This document shows, piece by piece, positions 39,491 through 52,291 of a DNA stretch of 64,000 nt (position 1 is the first letter of the stretch; every line of letters begins with the position of its first letter). The stretch spans positions 311,001 through 375,000 of the forward strand of contig JAAOOA010000346.1 in the NCBI GenBank assembly GCA_012861695.1, given 5' to 3'. The notes beneath the pieces are model-generated. The model was given only the letters and a program-made list of their open reading frames with translations, made no database searches and had not been told where the DNA came from. Position numbers and translations under genes: made by a program. This stretch comes from Trematomus loennbergii. Lineage: Eukaryota > Chordata > Actinopteri > Perciformes > Nototheniidae.

Positions 39491-42419
39491 ATAATATGAA
39501 TTCTTAAACACTGATTTCAGTCTCTACAAGTGTTTTGTAGAGGCCCGCTTCAGTGCCCGCTTCAGTCATGTGTCATTATCCAACTGTTGGCTTGTAAACA
39601 TTTTTTATTTTAATTATTAACCTACCATTAAGCACTGTGATTTCGCAAATAGTTGGGTATTCTTCTGACATGAAGTATATGAGTGAATGAATACTGTGTA
39701 CTGGTCAATACTACAGCGTTTGTTCATAGGTTATAAAATATATGTTATTTGAACTGTGTCTATCAGATGACTGGAATGCAAAGATCCATGATGCTGCTTC
39801 AAAAGTCTAAAACATAGTTGCATAATGACATAAAAGGCCAAAAAGACCATCAAGAAATGTTAGACATGAGTAAACAATAGGTGAAATAAAGAGGTAAACA
39901 CAGCTTTCTGTTCTGAATACATCAAATTGATATATTTCATTGTTCTTTGTTCTGTGCAGATGGAAAAACTGCACTGACCTGATGTATGCTCCTATACACA
40001 CCTATTAACTACTCACCCACCCACACACACATGCACTGAACCTTTCAAGCAGAGCACTGCCAAGCAGATGTAATACCACATTTCCTTTATCTGACAGAGA
40101 GAGAATAATAAATAAAGTTATTGGGCTGTAGCTCAAACCTCCGGATAGATTTATCCAGCTGCACAGTAGCTCCTTTATAAGACGTATACACATCCAGCCT
40201 CACCTTATCTCATGACCCGTGGAAGGTTAGCAGTAAATTGGCAGGGATTTCTCCATCGGGCCGTTCCCGGGGCTTGTCCTCAGCCTCGGGCTCTGACGCC
40301 TTGTCGTTGCCCTCACAATGAGCCCAATCCTTTACCAGGCGGTTGGCACACGGCCGTAAAAATATCCCCAGAGGGAGGTTAATCACGTTTGACTGAGTGC
40401 GTATTTGAAAAGCAGTCGCAGTTACTGTGATGGACTGTGTGGTGTTATCTGTGTGTGTAAAAAGGGGGTTTCAGAGCAGGGTTCTGGGGCTCATTCAGGA
40501 GGTTATGGGTTTCAGGAGGAAAAGTTGAAATTGCTCTGAAATGTCCTTACTAGAGAATGCATTTGAGTTGTGGGCACAAGTTAAGCCTCAACTGAATAGA
40601 CGCCCAACATGCAGTGTAGACGTTTAAACAGTTTGAAAGTAAATCAGTAAAGTCCATGTATTATTCATAGGGTCTGTTATATGATACTTCTACAGTCATA
40701 TTTTATTGTCAGTATGTCTGAATTTCTCTTGCTTCGCAGCAGGAGCTCAATTTACTCAAACATTAAGAAGAAACAAGGGAAGAATCTCTAACATAACATT
40801 CAATCACAATATGTCCACGACCCTTTAACATACATTTTATTTGGGATTAAACTCTATATTTAATTGTAATATTGACTGGTGCACGAAAGAGTGCTTTGGT
40901 CCAACCTTATCAAATCATAGGACCTTGACAAGACATAAAACAGTTTGAAAACTCTATATATATAAAATACGGCATTGTTTTGATGACGTCATTTCCTTTA
41001 GAGAATCCCCTTTACACCACCACAGTCACAGATGAAGACATTTAGTATCATTCCTAAAACAGAGAGCGCGCCCTACTAAGCCGGTTAGAATTCCTCCTAT
41101 ATAACAGCCCCAGGCTTTGCTGTTTTCAGCACGAGAGAGACAGAAAAAAAAATAGCCATAGCTGGATGGAAAGGGAGGTGCATTTTCTGTTAAATGGGAC
41201 ACCCTGCGGCTGCACATGCAGACCGTTCTCTTGTTTCAGGGCGACAATAAGTGTTGCGCTGGTAGCCTGACAGGAAGTGGAGCATATGTCCCCTTTCCAA
41301 CTCCCTAAATCTTCAGTAGACCTCACATGAACTGAGCTTCTGGCAAAGCCTTTCTTACTGCCTCCTCCAGTCCTCTGGCAGAGTCATGCTGACAGCGGTC
41401 CAAAGTCTGACGGGAGGGGCAGTGCAAACAACAAACCCCCAGGGACCCGGTTACCCCATAACGGCAAACCCACCGCAACCCTGCTCTCCGCCCACCACCC
41501 TTTCACTGTACCGCTAATCTGCCCCTACAGTGCTGGGTTTTACTTTTTCTCTCAAAGCCGCACCCTCTGTCCAAACAATCAAACCATGAGCGCTGACCCC
41601 TCTCCAAGTCTCATTGTTTTCTCTTCACTCTACAGGCTTCTCCTTTTGTTTTGTATTTATTATCCTCCTCCTGCTTCCTGTCTCTTTGGCTACTTACTTG
41701 AACATGTGCACAACCTGTTTATCTTCCATGCTGAGTTGCTTATACTGCTTCCATGAATCCCGTGTCGTGACTTTCTCTATTCTTCACTCCTAATCCTACT
41801 GCAGGCCTTGGATTGTGAGGAAAACATGTGTGGTATGCAACTGTGTTTGTATGTACAGCGTATAATTGAAGGCATATGTACGAAATTAACCAAGGTTTTA
41901 AAACATCTCCCGGACAATTTGAATAAGAATATCGTCCATTCCAGAGATTAAGATGGTGTCGAATGTTGCCTAGGGTCGAGCTTGGGTTTCCATCTGTCGT
42001 TTTATTGTCGGTTCACAGTGGGGAAAATGTGGTCACAACGCCCCCGTCGGGAAGTAATCAAGCTTCAGCTGCATGTTTTTCTTTGGCTGGGTGTTTCGTT
42101 GTGAGGTGGCCTCTGTCTGTTTGGGTCTGAGCCTGTCAGACGGTCAGGTTCCTCCTGCAAAGGAACAAAAGGGTGCATCGACGGAGGCTGGCACAGGGGG
42201 AAGTGGGCGGGAGTTTCAGGGAAGAGATAGAAAACGAAGGAATGGGGAGGGGGGGGGAATGACGGAGGCGTCTGAAACCAGGAGGCCAAGCGTGAAAGAG
42301 ATGAGAGAGGGAGAGAAGCCCAGATTTGGCCCAGGATCAGTCGCCGGAGGAGAAGAGATTAAGGTCCCATCATTTCCAGCTGCATCATCAGGACTTTGGC
42401 CCTCTCCCCTGCTGTTATT

Positions 42420-42453
42420 TGTGTGTGTGTGTGTGTGTGGTGTGTGTGTGTGC
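42420..42453. repeat. Short (GT)n microsatellite
   Basis: About 34 bp of GT repeats with one GGTG interruption. Confidence 0.95.
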
Positions 42454-42990
42454 CTGGAAGCACGCAATAAAGGCACCAATGCATACAGTTCAGCACCAAA
42501 CAAGCCAACAGCTAGACTTCCAATCATTCAGAAAACTGGGACTTCTGTTACTGAGTCGAGGTCTGGTTGGCCTTAGACGTGACCCCCATTCTCATTTTCA
42601 CCCTGAGAGTGAAAAAAAAGTGCTGTTTTGAGCCTGCGCCATGCATTGTCAACATCTTTACTTCCCCTTCCTTTACTTTGCTTCCCCTCTGCCTCTGCTT
42701 CATCCCACAAACAAACTTTTTTTTTTTTTTGGGTCATCCTAGTACACTACAATTCTTACATGCTCCCTCTTTCTCATTTCCTGTTTCACCTTATCATGTG
42801 ATTCTGCGCCGTGGAGAGCTGCCGAGAGGGCAGGTGGTAGAAACAGAAGGGGCTGATGGGAAATTGGACGACCCAAGGTTGGACCGGCGATCTTTGCTGG
42901 CGGATTAATTGTGTAAGAGCCATGTAATGATTGCTGGCATGTCTCGGGAGTAAATCCTGTTAGTCACTGCACAGGGTCAGGCCAAGACGG

Positions 42991-43258
<268 letters not shown>

Positions 43259-44088
43259 ATCAGGGGGAAGGTGACTGTGATCACACCGGTATGCATGACC
43301 AGGTGGCGATCTGACACGTTCTGTTGATCCAACCTGAAATTAACCGGAGGCTCCCTGCCGCTGTGTTCGGACTGAGAATTACGCATCTAAATTCTGCTCA
43401 CTGAGGTTGTGGAGAAGTGAGATTGAATATTGCCCTCAAGTAATTGTCAATAGGTAACATATGGTGCTGTTTATAGTAATACTGTATAGGTGATTGGCTG
43501 TACAGCTGTCAATGTCTTTGTTGACCCTGCCACTAGTTTTTAAAGTTGAATACAAAACTGTTTACTTGCAAAGGTTAATATGCATAACCTTAAGATAGCT
43601 CCTTTGGATTGCTACACCATTACTACTACAAATATCTGTATATATAGGACTAAGCTGAATCTCTGAAAGCTGTTTTCTGTAATGTCCACAATGGTAAGCT
43701 TATCAACGGCTGTAAGAACATAACTTTGTTATTAGTTGTTAGTCAAATTCCTTGATTCTTTGTTCAACATGTTTGATATAAGTAGTATTATTCCACTGTT
43801 GGACAGCACTTTGTTCCAGTCCAACTTAGATTGAATAGATCATCATATGAACACCCCTAACCCTAAACGTTACACTAGAACATCATTTGGCCTCTTTTCT
43901 AAAGTAGTTTGTAGAAAAGTATGTTTATATTCTCAAAAAACATATATTTTGTCAGTGATGTAGACACTGTAGACATATAAGCTGGTACTTATAGAAGACA
44001 TCACGTCCCAATGTCTGGCTGTGAATTAGTAAAACACTAGAGTATACCAATTCCCAAACAATGTTAAAACAACTCTTATTTTTCAAAT

Positions 44089-44549
44089 TTAAAGGGGACC
44101 TATCATGCAAAATGCACTTTTGTACGTCTTTTATACATGAATATGTGTCCCCGGTGTTCCAGGGAACTCACCAAGTGTCAGAAAACACAACCCTCTCTAT
44201 TTTCCTCCATACCCAAATCTCTAAAAAAGGGGATCTGATAAAACTGATCCAGATTTGAACACTGTCCTGACGTCAGGACAGTGGCGCTACGGCTATTGGG
44301 CCAACTCCACCAATCAGGAGGAGACAGCCACGGCCATTGCCGTTCGAAAGCGCTGGAGACGCTGTAGTACATATGCCAGGCCTGTAGATGGTGCTGTTCT
44401 CACTGAATCTGCCCTTGCTAAAAAATGTCAAATTGAGCAAAATGAGGCATGGCTAAAATGCATGATCTGTATGGTATTTTGAAATATGCCTTATATAGGT
44501 ATGGTCCTACACTATATTATTCAAATATAGCATGATAGGTCCACTTTAA
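44089..44549 (+). mobile_element. TTAA MITE, family I, copy C
   Basis: Family I ends with TTAA tips. The 24-bp CRE palindrome is intact at 44260-44283. Compared with copies A and B it has small deletions (near 44231, 44420 and 44485). Confidence 0.88.
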
Positions 44550-47035
44550 GGAATCTTTCTCAGTAAACATTTGATCAAAGATTCCGTTTATGAATCTGAT
44601 CAAGACATTTTCCGACCAACTGCTTGAGAAACACTTCATTCAGTAGAACTAGAACCCGTATTTTTCAAGCACTACAACAACATCACTTAAATGCGTGTGC
44701 TATTTGTGCCGTTTACCTTGGATACCTTGTGCAGGGATGACTCATTCTCTTAACTCTAACTGAAGTGTTTCTTGTTGTGATTCTGTCCTGGGGGAAGGAA
44801 ATCTCCTTATCTGTTTGCACTCTCTCCTTTTCCAACATTTGACTCTTATCTCCCCATCCGCAGACGCCACTGAGCAGCTTATTGAACACAGATGATGAAT
44901 GGGTGTGGATTGATGGCAGATAACAGGCCGCCGCTAATTGACACCGCCTTATCACTTCATCTCGTGCCTTTATATTCATCCTCCTCCCCCTCCTTTTCTT
45001 TTCACGGCACGTCAATCCATTACGGTTCAGATTAGTCGCTCTTAGGAAGCCATATGTTCCTGCATGATCTATTGTAATGAAATATACTCCACGGGAGATT
45101 GCTCAAGGGATCCTTTCAAGGGTATTGTTTGTTCGAAGCATGGATCGTGTTGTACATTGTTGAGTTATTGAAGAGTCTCTTCTCATTCTTGGTCTTATTG
45201 CTTTCATGTAGTTTAATGTAATGCAGCAAATATAGCTATATCATTTTCTTTTCATAGTTCAAGTACAAGAACACTGGAATTCTTATCCATTAAGGAGTTA
45301 GCCAATGTAACAGCCTTCTCTGTCTGGGATCAGAAGGTGAGGTTTCATTATCCACCATCCGAGCCCTCTTCCTTTTACTTCTTGTCAAAGCCAACCACCC
45401 AAGACTGAATAAAGTGCAGGTTGTACAAATCCTGAGGCCTTCTCCAGGGCCGAATTCCTGTCCGTTTGAAACCTCCTCTGACTCTGAACAGAAGTGATTT
45501 AACTGGCAAAGCTCTCAGAAGCTCTTTTCCCCTCATCAGAAGTGGGGTCAAACTCTCGGCAGGGCTTTTTAGGTTACGAAAGAAGTTTGGGTTGTTTTGT
45601 TATTCACTTGAAACCTAAGATGTTTTTTATTTCTCCAGATAACCCCAGTTCTTAACCGATTGGCTTGCCTGGTTTTATAACAGCTTGTGTTTTGTATTCT
45701 TTCCCAGGTGCTCTTAAATATGCCTTGATCCTCTTTATCCAGCTCTGACTCTTGCTGACTTTCACATTTTATTAGCACACTGTTCAAAACAGCCTTACTT
45801 GAACCTGGGGAACAGGTGCGTTGAGGTCATTGTTGCTTAAAGAGAACTGGATACAGCGTTGGAGGCAAGGCCCCGTTCATTGGCTCAGCTTTTGAGAATA
45901 AAAATACCTGAACCCTTATGGCCTCTTTCGGCCCAATAGCATCACATGACTGACAAAGAAGTGGTTCTTCCACTGTTTGGCTACTAAAAGAATTAGCTTA
46001 AATATCCGTAGCACTTTTTGAAGACTTTGGTTGAGATTCTCTGCTCGCGTTATCTTCTGTTGCTTCGGCTGAAAGGCTTTTCCCTTTCTTTCCCAATTCT
46101 GCTGAGCCTGCACCATTTCCACAAGATTTGAATGTACTTGAACTTCCCCCACCTCCCTTGCCACATTCTTTTCCCGTACCCTTCTTCCACTTTATCATTC
46201 ATCATCTCTCTGAGGTCAGCCATTAACTCACGGTGCTCCTCTCCTCCCGCCCTTGACTAAAGGGTACGCTTTCCTGAATCTGCTCGACTCCGAATCAGCC
46301 CGTTATTCCCGCGGGACCGGCAGGCGCTAGGCCACTGCCAGACGGATTTTAATCATTTATTTAGGGGCTGTAATGTCGAGTTCAACTCCACTCTCTCACT
46401 TAGAGCTCGCAGAGACGAGAGGGAAGTGAACGAGAGATGCTGCATTAAGCTTGGATCAAAAAGCCAGTTTGTCAGCAAGCCTCTCAGGATCCCTCGGTTC
46501 TCTTTGTCCACTATGTGTTTTAAACTAGTGTAAGACGTTGCTGCTTTTATTACACATTGCTGTTTTGTCGGCGTTTCCTCTGGGTTCATGCAAAGAGCCT
46601 TCAAAGGAATGAAACATCATAGGAATGCAGGCAATTTGTGCAGATTTCATTAGCAGGGAGCAGAAGAGGTGGAACATTCCCAGTGATTGTTACAGAAGTG
46701 AAGAAAAACCGTGATTATACTCAGTATCTTTACAGAGAATGAAATGAAAAGATAAATCATGGCACGTTGGTACACATGGCTTAATTATTTTTAATTGACT
46801 GCCGTGGACTATTGTCCTTCTTTAATAATATTAACTTGGCGCATTGATTATCTTTCAAATTGCAATGGGCAGCAAATGAGTAACAACGGACCCTTTAACC
46901 CTGTACTTTTAGTAAATCACTGCCAAACTCTTGTTGTTAAATTGATCTGTAATTCACTTGCATGTCAAATAAAGTGTTTTATTATCAATTTCTTTCAGCT
47001 GTGGGTGCCAAGTCATTTCAAGTATTACATATTTA

Positions 47036-47851
47036 TAGGGATGTCCCGATCACCTTTTTTTGCTCCCGATCCGATTCCGATCATTTGAATTTGACAATCT
47101 GCCGATACCGATTTTTCCCGATCCGATCTTTATGCAATGCATTAAGAGAAAAAAAAGGTAACAGATAACAGCTGGTCATCCAACGCGATGAATTCAGCTA
47201 TCTTGGCTGTTATTTTTTTGGCCTTTTCACTGTTCTGGGGCAGTTTCTCTTTCCTTTTAAAAGTCTCTGAAAGTGTCGGTTGTTTCAGTGCCGTTACCTG
47301 AATGGCCGCTGTGTACTCGTCGTGTTGTTGTTGGTGTTTGTATTAGATTGGTCGTGTTGAACGTAGCTCTGTTCTTTCCACCACGCGGAACCTCCGCCTT
47401 GCAAACATTGCATCTGGCTGTTACACTGCCTTCGCTTTCAATTTTATAATACTTCCAAACTCCTGACATTTTCTCTGTCCCGACCCGAGTCACCAGCTGA
47501 ACGTAGCCTCTCGTTAGCTTACTGCTACTATTAGACACTGCGCCCTGCCCACTCTGTTGCCAGATTTGAGAGAAATAAGCAACCAGGTCTATGAAAACAA
47601 GCCCAAAAGAAGCAACACATACATGATGTTGTGTAATTTTAAACCAAAACTAAGGCCTCAGGAAGACTTTAAGACGTGAACATGGTCATTTTTGTTTGTA
47701 ACATTAAATAAAATAATAAAAATATTTTATTAAAAAAAAAATTAAAAAAAAATATTCCCGATCCCCGATTTTTTTCTCCCGATTCCGATCTTTTGAAAAT
47801 CACGTGATCGGCTCCGATCCCCGATCACGTGATCGGATCGGGACATCTCTA
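47036..47851 (-). mobile_element. hAT element relic with BED zinc-finger fragment
   Basis: The ends TAGGGATGTCCCGATC and GATCGGGACATCTCTA differ by one base and are flanked by a perfect 8-bp duplication CATATTTA (47028-47035 and 47852-47859). On the minus strand, 47257-47538 encodes a fragment with SGVWKYYKIESEG, ARCNVCKAEVPRGGK and TFNTTNLI. That is the first half of a BED zinc finger (aromatic Trp, CxxC), as in hAT/ZBED transposases. The expected His ligands and the catalytic domain are absent. The element is 816 bp, so it is an internally deleted non-autonomous copy. Confidence 0.9.
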
Positions 47852-49404
47852 CATATTTATAATCAAACAGAACGAGAATGTAGATAAGCGGCAACCAATC
47901 AGCACCAACGTCCTCTGAATACCATAAGAAGTCCCCTCTAGCATAAGTGTGCTGTTTAGCCTGCAGGTCAGTCTTAAAAATGGTCTTATCCTCACCTCAG
48001 CAGCGGTTGCGCGTAAATAAATGTGTGTTTTTCTTTCTGCAGTAAGTCGTAACAGTCATTAACCCCAATAATGGGACTTTCTCCGAGGGTAATGACCTAA
48101 CTCAGCTCAGTTCAAGGAGCTAATTGACTCAAAAGTTAGAGTGAAGCAGGTAAAAAGAGAAAGTTGTGGTGTTTCTGAGAGAAAATACATACACCCGAAG
48201 TATGGGCACTGGTTTCTCTTTCCCAGCAGGGACATGGAGCCTGGAGGGTTGTGGGATTTGGCGAAAAAGAACCTCAACATAAAAGGGCAAACTTTTGACT
48301 GATCAGCAAGAGGAACTGGAGATCAATGAGGACTGTTTGAGGCTTTGAAGCCTGAGAGGAGTTTGCCGATCGATGGAGAACTGTCCACTTGTTAGTGTCT
48401 TCCAAAACCTGGAGAAAACAAGCAGTGTTTCAGCAAAGCACAGTGCAGAACAACACTACAACTTTTCCTCTTGCTCTCTCCTTGGCCTTCACTCTGTCTC
48501 TCCCTCCAGCATGGGGTAATTGGACTGCCGAAAAATAAAACATACCGTGTTTCTACGTGAGGTGAATCTGCAAAAAGTTTAAGATATTAAAAGGAGGGGA
48601 TATTGTGTTTTGTTTTTCATAGCTTTTATCATTAGATTTAGATTAAAGAGGGTCAAAGTGTTAAGTCAAACACTGCATTTATTATATATATATTGCTGGG
48701 TATTTTGTCACATTATTCATTAAATGGCATTCTCCTCACGTAGCTAAAGGAACAGGGACAGTAAAAATGGCCTTTCAGTCCTCCTGTAAAAAAAGTCCTT
48801 AAGGTCAGTTACATCTATCTGGGTTATAAATGCACAACCTCCTACTTCCTCTCTCACCTTTAAAAGAAAACTTTCCACTTCACCGTCTTACTCCTTTCCC
48901 TCTCCGACCTCTCTATTATTTGTATTTCCCCTTGCTCTCTTGGCTCGCTGCTGTTTTGGTTATCAATGATTGCCTCAAATACCTTCCTCCCCCTCTCCAT
49001 CACGAGGGCGGTGATGTTGTCATGCGCAGGGCGTTGCACCTCTGACTTCATATCGCTTTCCATCAGCAGGAAGTGCAGCAGGAAGCACATTTTTCTCACG
49101 CCTTCACACAGAGTCAGGTGGGATACGAGGGACTCACTTTCATCCTGAGCCCATGGACACTTTTTCTTTCAATCCATGGCCGCCCGATGAAATATGAATC
49201 AAAAACAGTGCTCCAGGCTTATGCTCGCCTTGAAAGAAGAATTCAATTTAAAGTCTCCAAAGGGCGAGAAGCTGCTAGCTGCCCTGCATGGCAGTGTTTG
49301 GACATCATATCAGGGTGTAAATCATGGATTTTCAGGACAAGAAACAAACTACACAACATTTATTGTTTTGTTTTTTTCATTTCTATTATATTAATTTCTA
49401 CTAT

Positions 49405-49802
49405 ATACCCCATCACCCCAGCCACAAACTGTTCAGTCTGGCAGGCGTTACCGCAGCATCCGGACAAAAACCACCAGATTCAGAGACAGTTTCATCCCAC
49501 AGGCAATAAGACTGTTAAACACCTGAACTGTTGTAATAACATCCATAACATTCATCTGCTACTTAGTAATTATTTATCTATTTATCAAATATATCATTCC
49601 AATAGCTTGCATATCGACTCTTATTTCACTATTTCACTATTTTTCTTTTTTATTTACTTTTTAATATTTACTTGCACTATATTTTTCTGTTTTTCTGTAT
49701 TATTGTGTTGCACTGTTGGAGAAGCCTGTGACCTAAGATTTTCATCGACACAACTACTCTGTAGCTGTGTTCGTATGACAAATAAAGAACCTTGAACCTT
49801 GA
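49405..49802 (+). mobile_element. LINE 3' end (C-terminus of RT plus 3'UTR)
   Basis: The sequence from CACAAACTGTTCAGTCTGG through CAGGCAATAAGACTGTTAAAC is the end of the LINE ORF seen in many fish elements (HKLFSL...IRTKTTRFRDSF, frame broken). It is followed by a 3'UTR ending ATAAAGAACCTTGAACCTTG. A minus-strand relative lies at about 62706. Confidence 0.75.
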
Positions 49803-50152
49803 TACGCAATGTCCTTACAGAGGTTTGACTGCCAGGGCTTTCTAAAGCTTTTTTCTCTGGAACTTACTCTTGTTGATAAGTGAGGTAAGGGTGTGCAAAC
49901 CAGGGTGTTGGACGGGTTCGTACCATAGTGTATCTACCAAAACCAGAAAGCTTTCCATAACATTAAAAGCTTAATCATAGCATAATGAATACCGTATTTG
50001 CCATGTGCAGATATTGTATTTATGTAGTGTAAACACAGTAGCACTGAAAATGTAAAATGTTATTATAAGTTATGATGGTCGTCTTAATAGCTCCTACAAT
50101 GCCTGAATTAGGAATACCACTATTTTACAAATAAGTCTGCTCATCGTAGATC

Positions 50153-50223
50153 ACCCTCATCATATAGTGGTTAGTACTCTGCGTTGTGGTTGCAGCAACC
50201 CTGGTTCAAAGCCGGGACACAGC
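50153..50223 (+). pseudogene. tRNA-His(GUG)-like pseudogene or SINE head
   Basis: ATATAGTGGTTAGTACTCTG and GCGTTGTGGTTGCAGCAACC match the D-arm and anticodon arm of vertebrate tRNA-His, with GTG at 50186-50188. The T-arm (CCTGGTTCAAAGCCGGG) also pairs. The acceptor strands (ACCCTCA and ACACAGC) do not pair, so it should not be functional. Confidence 0.7.
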
Positions 50224-50273
50224 ATGGTGGTACAATGTCAGGGCAGATGGGCAGTATTTGGGGTGGCAGTAGC

Positions 50274-50574
50274 TAGGGCTGCTCGATTATGGCAAAAATC
50301 ATAATCTCGATTATTTGGGTCAATAATTGATATCACGATCATTAAAAACGATTATCCATTTACTTTGAAAACATCCATTTATTGAAAAAAAAAATAATTG
50401 AACAGTATGTTTTTAACAGTTGATTACCCTGAACTTTAAGTATAATTCAAATGAAAAACCAATCAAATAAATCATTTTAAAAAAAGGGTTTTATTTTTCG
50501 ATTATGTTGTTTTCATAATCGTTGCAAGCCAAAATTGTAATTGCGATTAAAATACGATTAATTGAGCAGCCCTT
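50274..50574 (+). mobile_element. hAT-type MITE inserted in a SINE
   Basis: TAGGGCTGCTCGATTATGGC at the left and ATTAATTGAGCAGCCCTT at the right are flanked by the perfect 8-bp duplication GCAGTAGC (50266-50273 and 50575-50582). Same family as 19707-19989. Confidence 0.92.
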
Positions 50575-50765
50575 GCAGTAGCTCAATCTGTAGGGTTGCT
50601 GGTTCGAATCCAGATCGGACCAAAGAGATACAGACGTGCCAAATGGAGAGGTGACAGTTTACCTTCCTGGACACTGCTGAACTGCCCTTGAGCAAGGCAC
50701 TGAACCCCCAACCGCTCCATGTCACCAGAAAACATGGCACCCTCTTCGCTCTGGCACCTCTCCAT
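50575..50765 (+). mobile_element. SINE, split at its head by a hAT MITE
   Basis: GTAGCTCAATCTGTAGGGTT followed by a B-box-like GGTTCGAATCC and a body with CCCTTGAGCAAGGCACTGAA is a tRNA-derived SINE arrangement I recognise from fish. Its start lies at the GCAGTAGC target site used by the hAT MITE on its left. Confidence 0.8.
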
Positions 50766-51277
50766 AAAAAGTGTCTATGCATGTGTTCAGAAGCTTATTT
50801 GAAAAACTGAATTATAGGGAATAATAAAGGGTGATCTTCCATCTTCTTTTTACAATATAGGACATTACAAACTAGGATGGAGTGAATATATTTAGAAAAG
50901 TAATCCATAAATAATGTGATAGTAGTGATTAATCGTTTTCCAAATCGCTTGTATTGTTTCAAATCATTATACTTGTATCATAAACACTTTTCATTCATCT
51001 CCTTGTCTCAGTTTATTCGAGTGCTGGTATTTTCTACACATTAATATTCATGCGCTGTGTTTCACACTTTACATGCTTCTCGTTGATGCTCAAGTGTCCT
51101 TTCACAAATTGTGGGTGGTGTTATATATAATACTCTTCATTTGCAGGTCTTATTTATGCTCTCTTTTCCTCTGCTGGATACTAATATAATTTGTTGCTGC
51201 AGTGTCTCAATTAAAGTTCCACGTGTCGTATATCTAATGGGAGATTACCTGGATGCTGTGCTGTTTCCTCCGCTGTC

Positions 51278-52033
51278 TTAAAGGTCCCCTATGATACTCT
51301 TTTTCATCAATATATCCTAGTTGTCAGTTATATACAAAACATGTCTCTGAAGTGTTTGGCTCCAAACACCAAACAGATCATTGCAGCATTACCCATAATC
51401 CCCTCTGTTTCAGCCCTGATTCAAAAGTGCTGATTCTCTGTCTGTTACTTTAGATGAAAATAAGGAGCCCCTCCCCACGCCCCTCTGAGAGATATTTGGT
51501 TAAAAAGAACACAATGGTGCTCTAGGAGGAGATTCAGGTGATAAGGTGGGGGGGGGTACCTTGGTTGGTGATTGGCTAATGGTTACACAAGCCAACAAAT
51601 CGTTATGACATCACAAAGTGGCCAAAATCTGATCAGCTCTTTTTCAGACAGGTTTTTATAGAAATGGAGAGAATCTTTTTTCCTGAAACTTTCAGAATCT
51701 CTTTACACAGAGGGGACACATGGTGATGTAGAAGAGACATGAAGAAGAGGGGACACATGTTGATGTAGAAGAGACATGAAGAAGAGGGGACACATGTTGA
51801 TGTAGAAGAGACATGAAGAAGAGGGGACACATGTTGATGTAGAAGAGACATGAAGAAGAGGGGACACATGTTGATGTAGAAGAGATATGAAGAAGAGGGA
51901 CACATGTTGATGTAGAAGAGACATGAAGAAGAGGGGACACATGTTGATGTAGAAGAGACATGAAGAAGAGGGGACACATGTTGATGTAGAAGAGACATGA
52001 GAAAGTAGATTTTGCATAATAGGTGACCTTTAA
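51278..52033 (+). mobile_element. TTAA MITE, family V, carrying a minisatellite
   Basis: It begins TTAAAGGTCCCCTATGAT and ends ATAATAGGTGACCTTTAA, imperfect inverted ends with TTAA tips. Its right part has expanded into the 37-bp array at 51710-52000. The element ends 64 bp before the arvcf exon at 52098. Confidence 0.83.
51710..52000. repeat. 37-bp minisatellite, 8 copies
   Basis: Units start GAGGGGACACATGTTGATG and run to AGAAGAGACATGAAGAA. Starts are at about 51710, 51747, 51784, 51821, 51858, 51895, 51931 and 51968. One unit has lost a G (36 bp) and the first has GGTGATG. The three minus-strand frames of 104-121 residues rich in Ser, Cys and His are translations of the repeat. Confidence 0.97.
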
Positions 52034-52097
52034 CAACTCAATCGATTCATACTTCCTGAACGCTCAACTCCATCTCTTTGCTCCCCGATGTGTTCAG

Positions 52098-52256
52098 GAG
52101 CAGAGCCCCAGCAACGCCACATCCCTGGCGATGATGCAGGAGCCCCAGGAGGTGGTGGAGGAGACGGTCACCATCGAGGAGGACCCCGGCACCCCCACCT
52201 CCCACGTCTCCGTGGTCACCTCCGATGACGGCACTACACGGCGCACAGAAACAAAG
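52098..52256 (+). CDS. arvcf: arvcf exon: conserved N-terminal segment (53 aa)
   Basis: The exon is 159 nt, phase 0 at both ends. The acceptor is TGTTCAG at 52091-52097, preceded by a pyrimidine-rich tract. The donor is AAG followed by GTAAG at 52257. It encodes 53 residues from EQSPS to RRTETK. The segments EETVTIEEDPGTPTSHVSVV and TSDDGTTRRTETK are near-identical to human ARVCF (VEEDPGTPTSHVS, DGTTRRTETK) and more distant from p120-catenin, which lacks the GTPTSHVS form. ARVCF is an armadillo-repeat protein that binds the juxtamembrane region of classical cadherins at adherens junctions and modulates Rho-family signalling. This part is the acidic, Ser/Thr-rich N-terminal regulatory region, not an armadillo repeat. 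A TTAA-flanked MITE carrying a 37-bp minisatellite ends only 64 bp before the exon. Reading past the donor gives a short non-homologous tail and a stop, as expected for intron. Confidence 0.93.
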
Positions 52257-52291
52257 GTAAGATGGAAGCCACGTCATAGACTATATGATTA

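Noticed and set aside
50153..50223. Functional tRNA-His gene
   Set aside because: The acceptor strands do not pair and several conserved positions are changed, so it is a relic.
51710..52000. CRISPR-like regular repeat array
   Set aside because: The units are directly adjacent with no unique spacers, and the setting is vertebrate nuclear DNA.
51633..52036. Three overlapping minus-strand frames of 104-121 residues rich in Ser, Cys and His
   Set aside because: They are the 37-bp minisatellite read in three frames; 37 is not a multiple of three, so the frames simply cycle.
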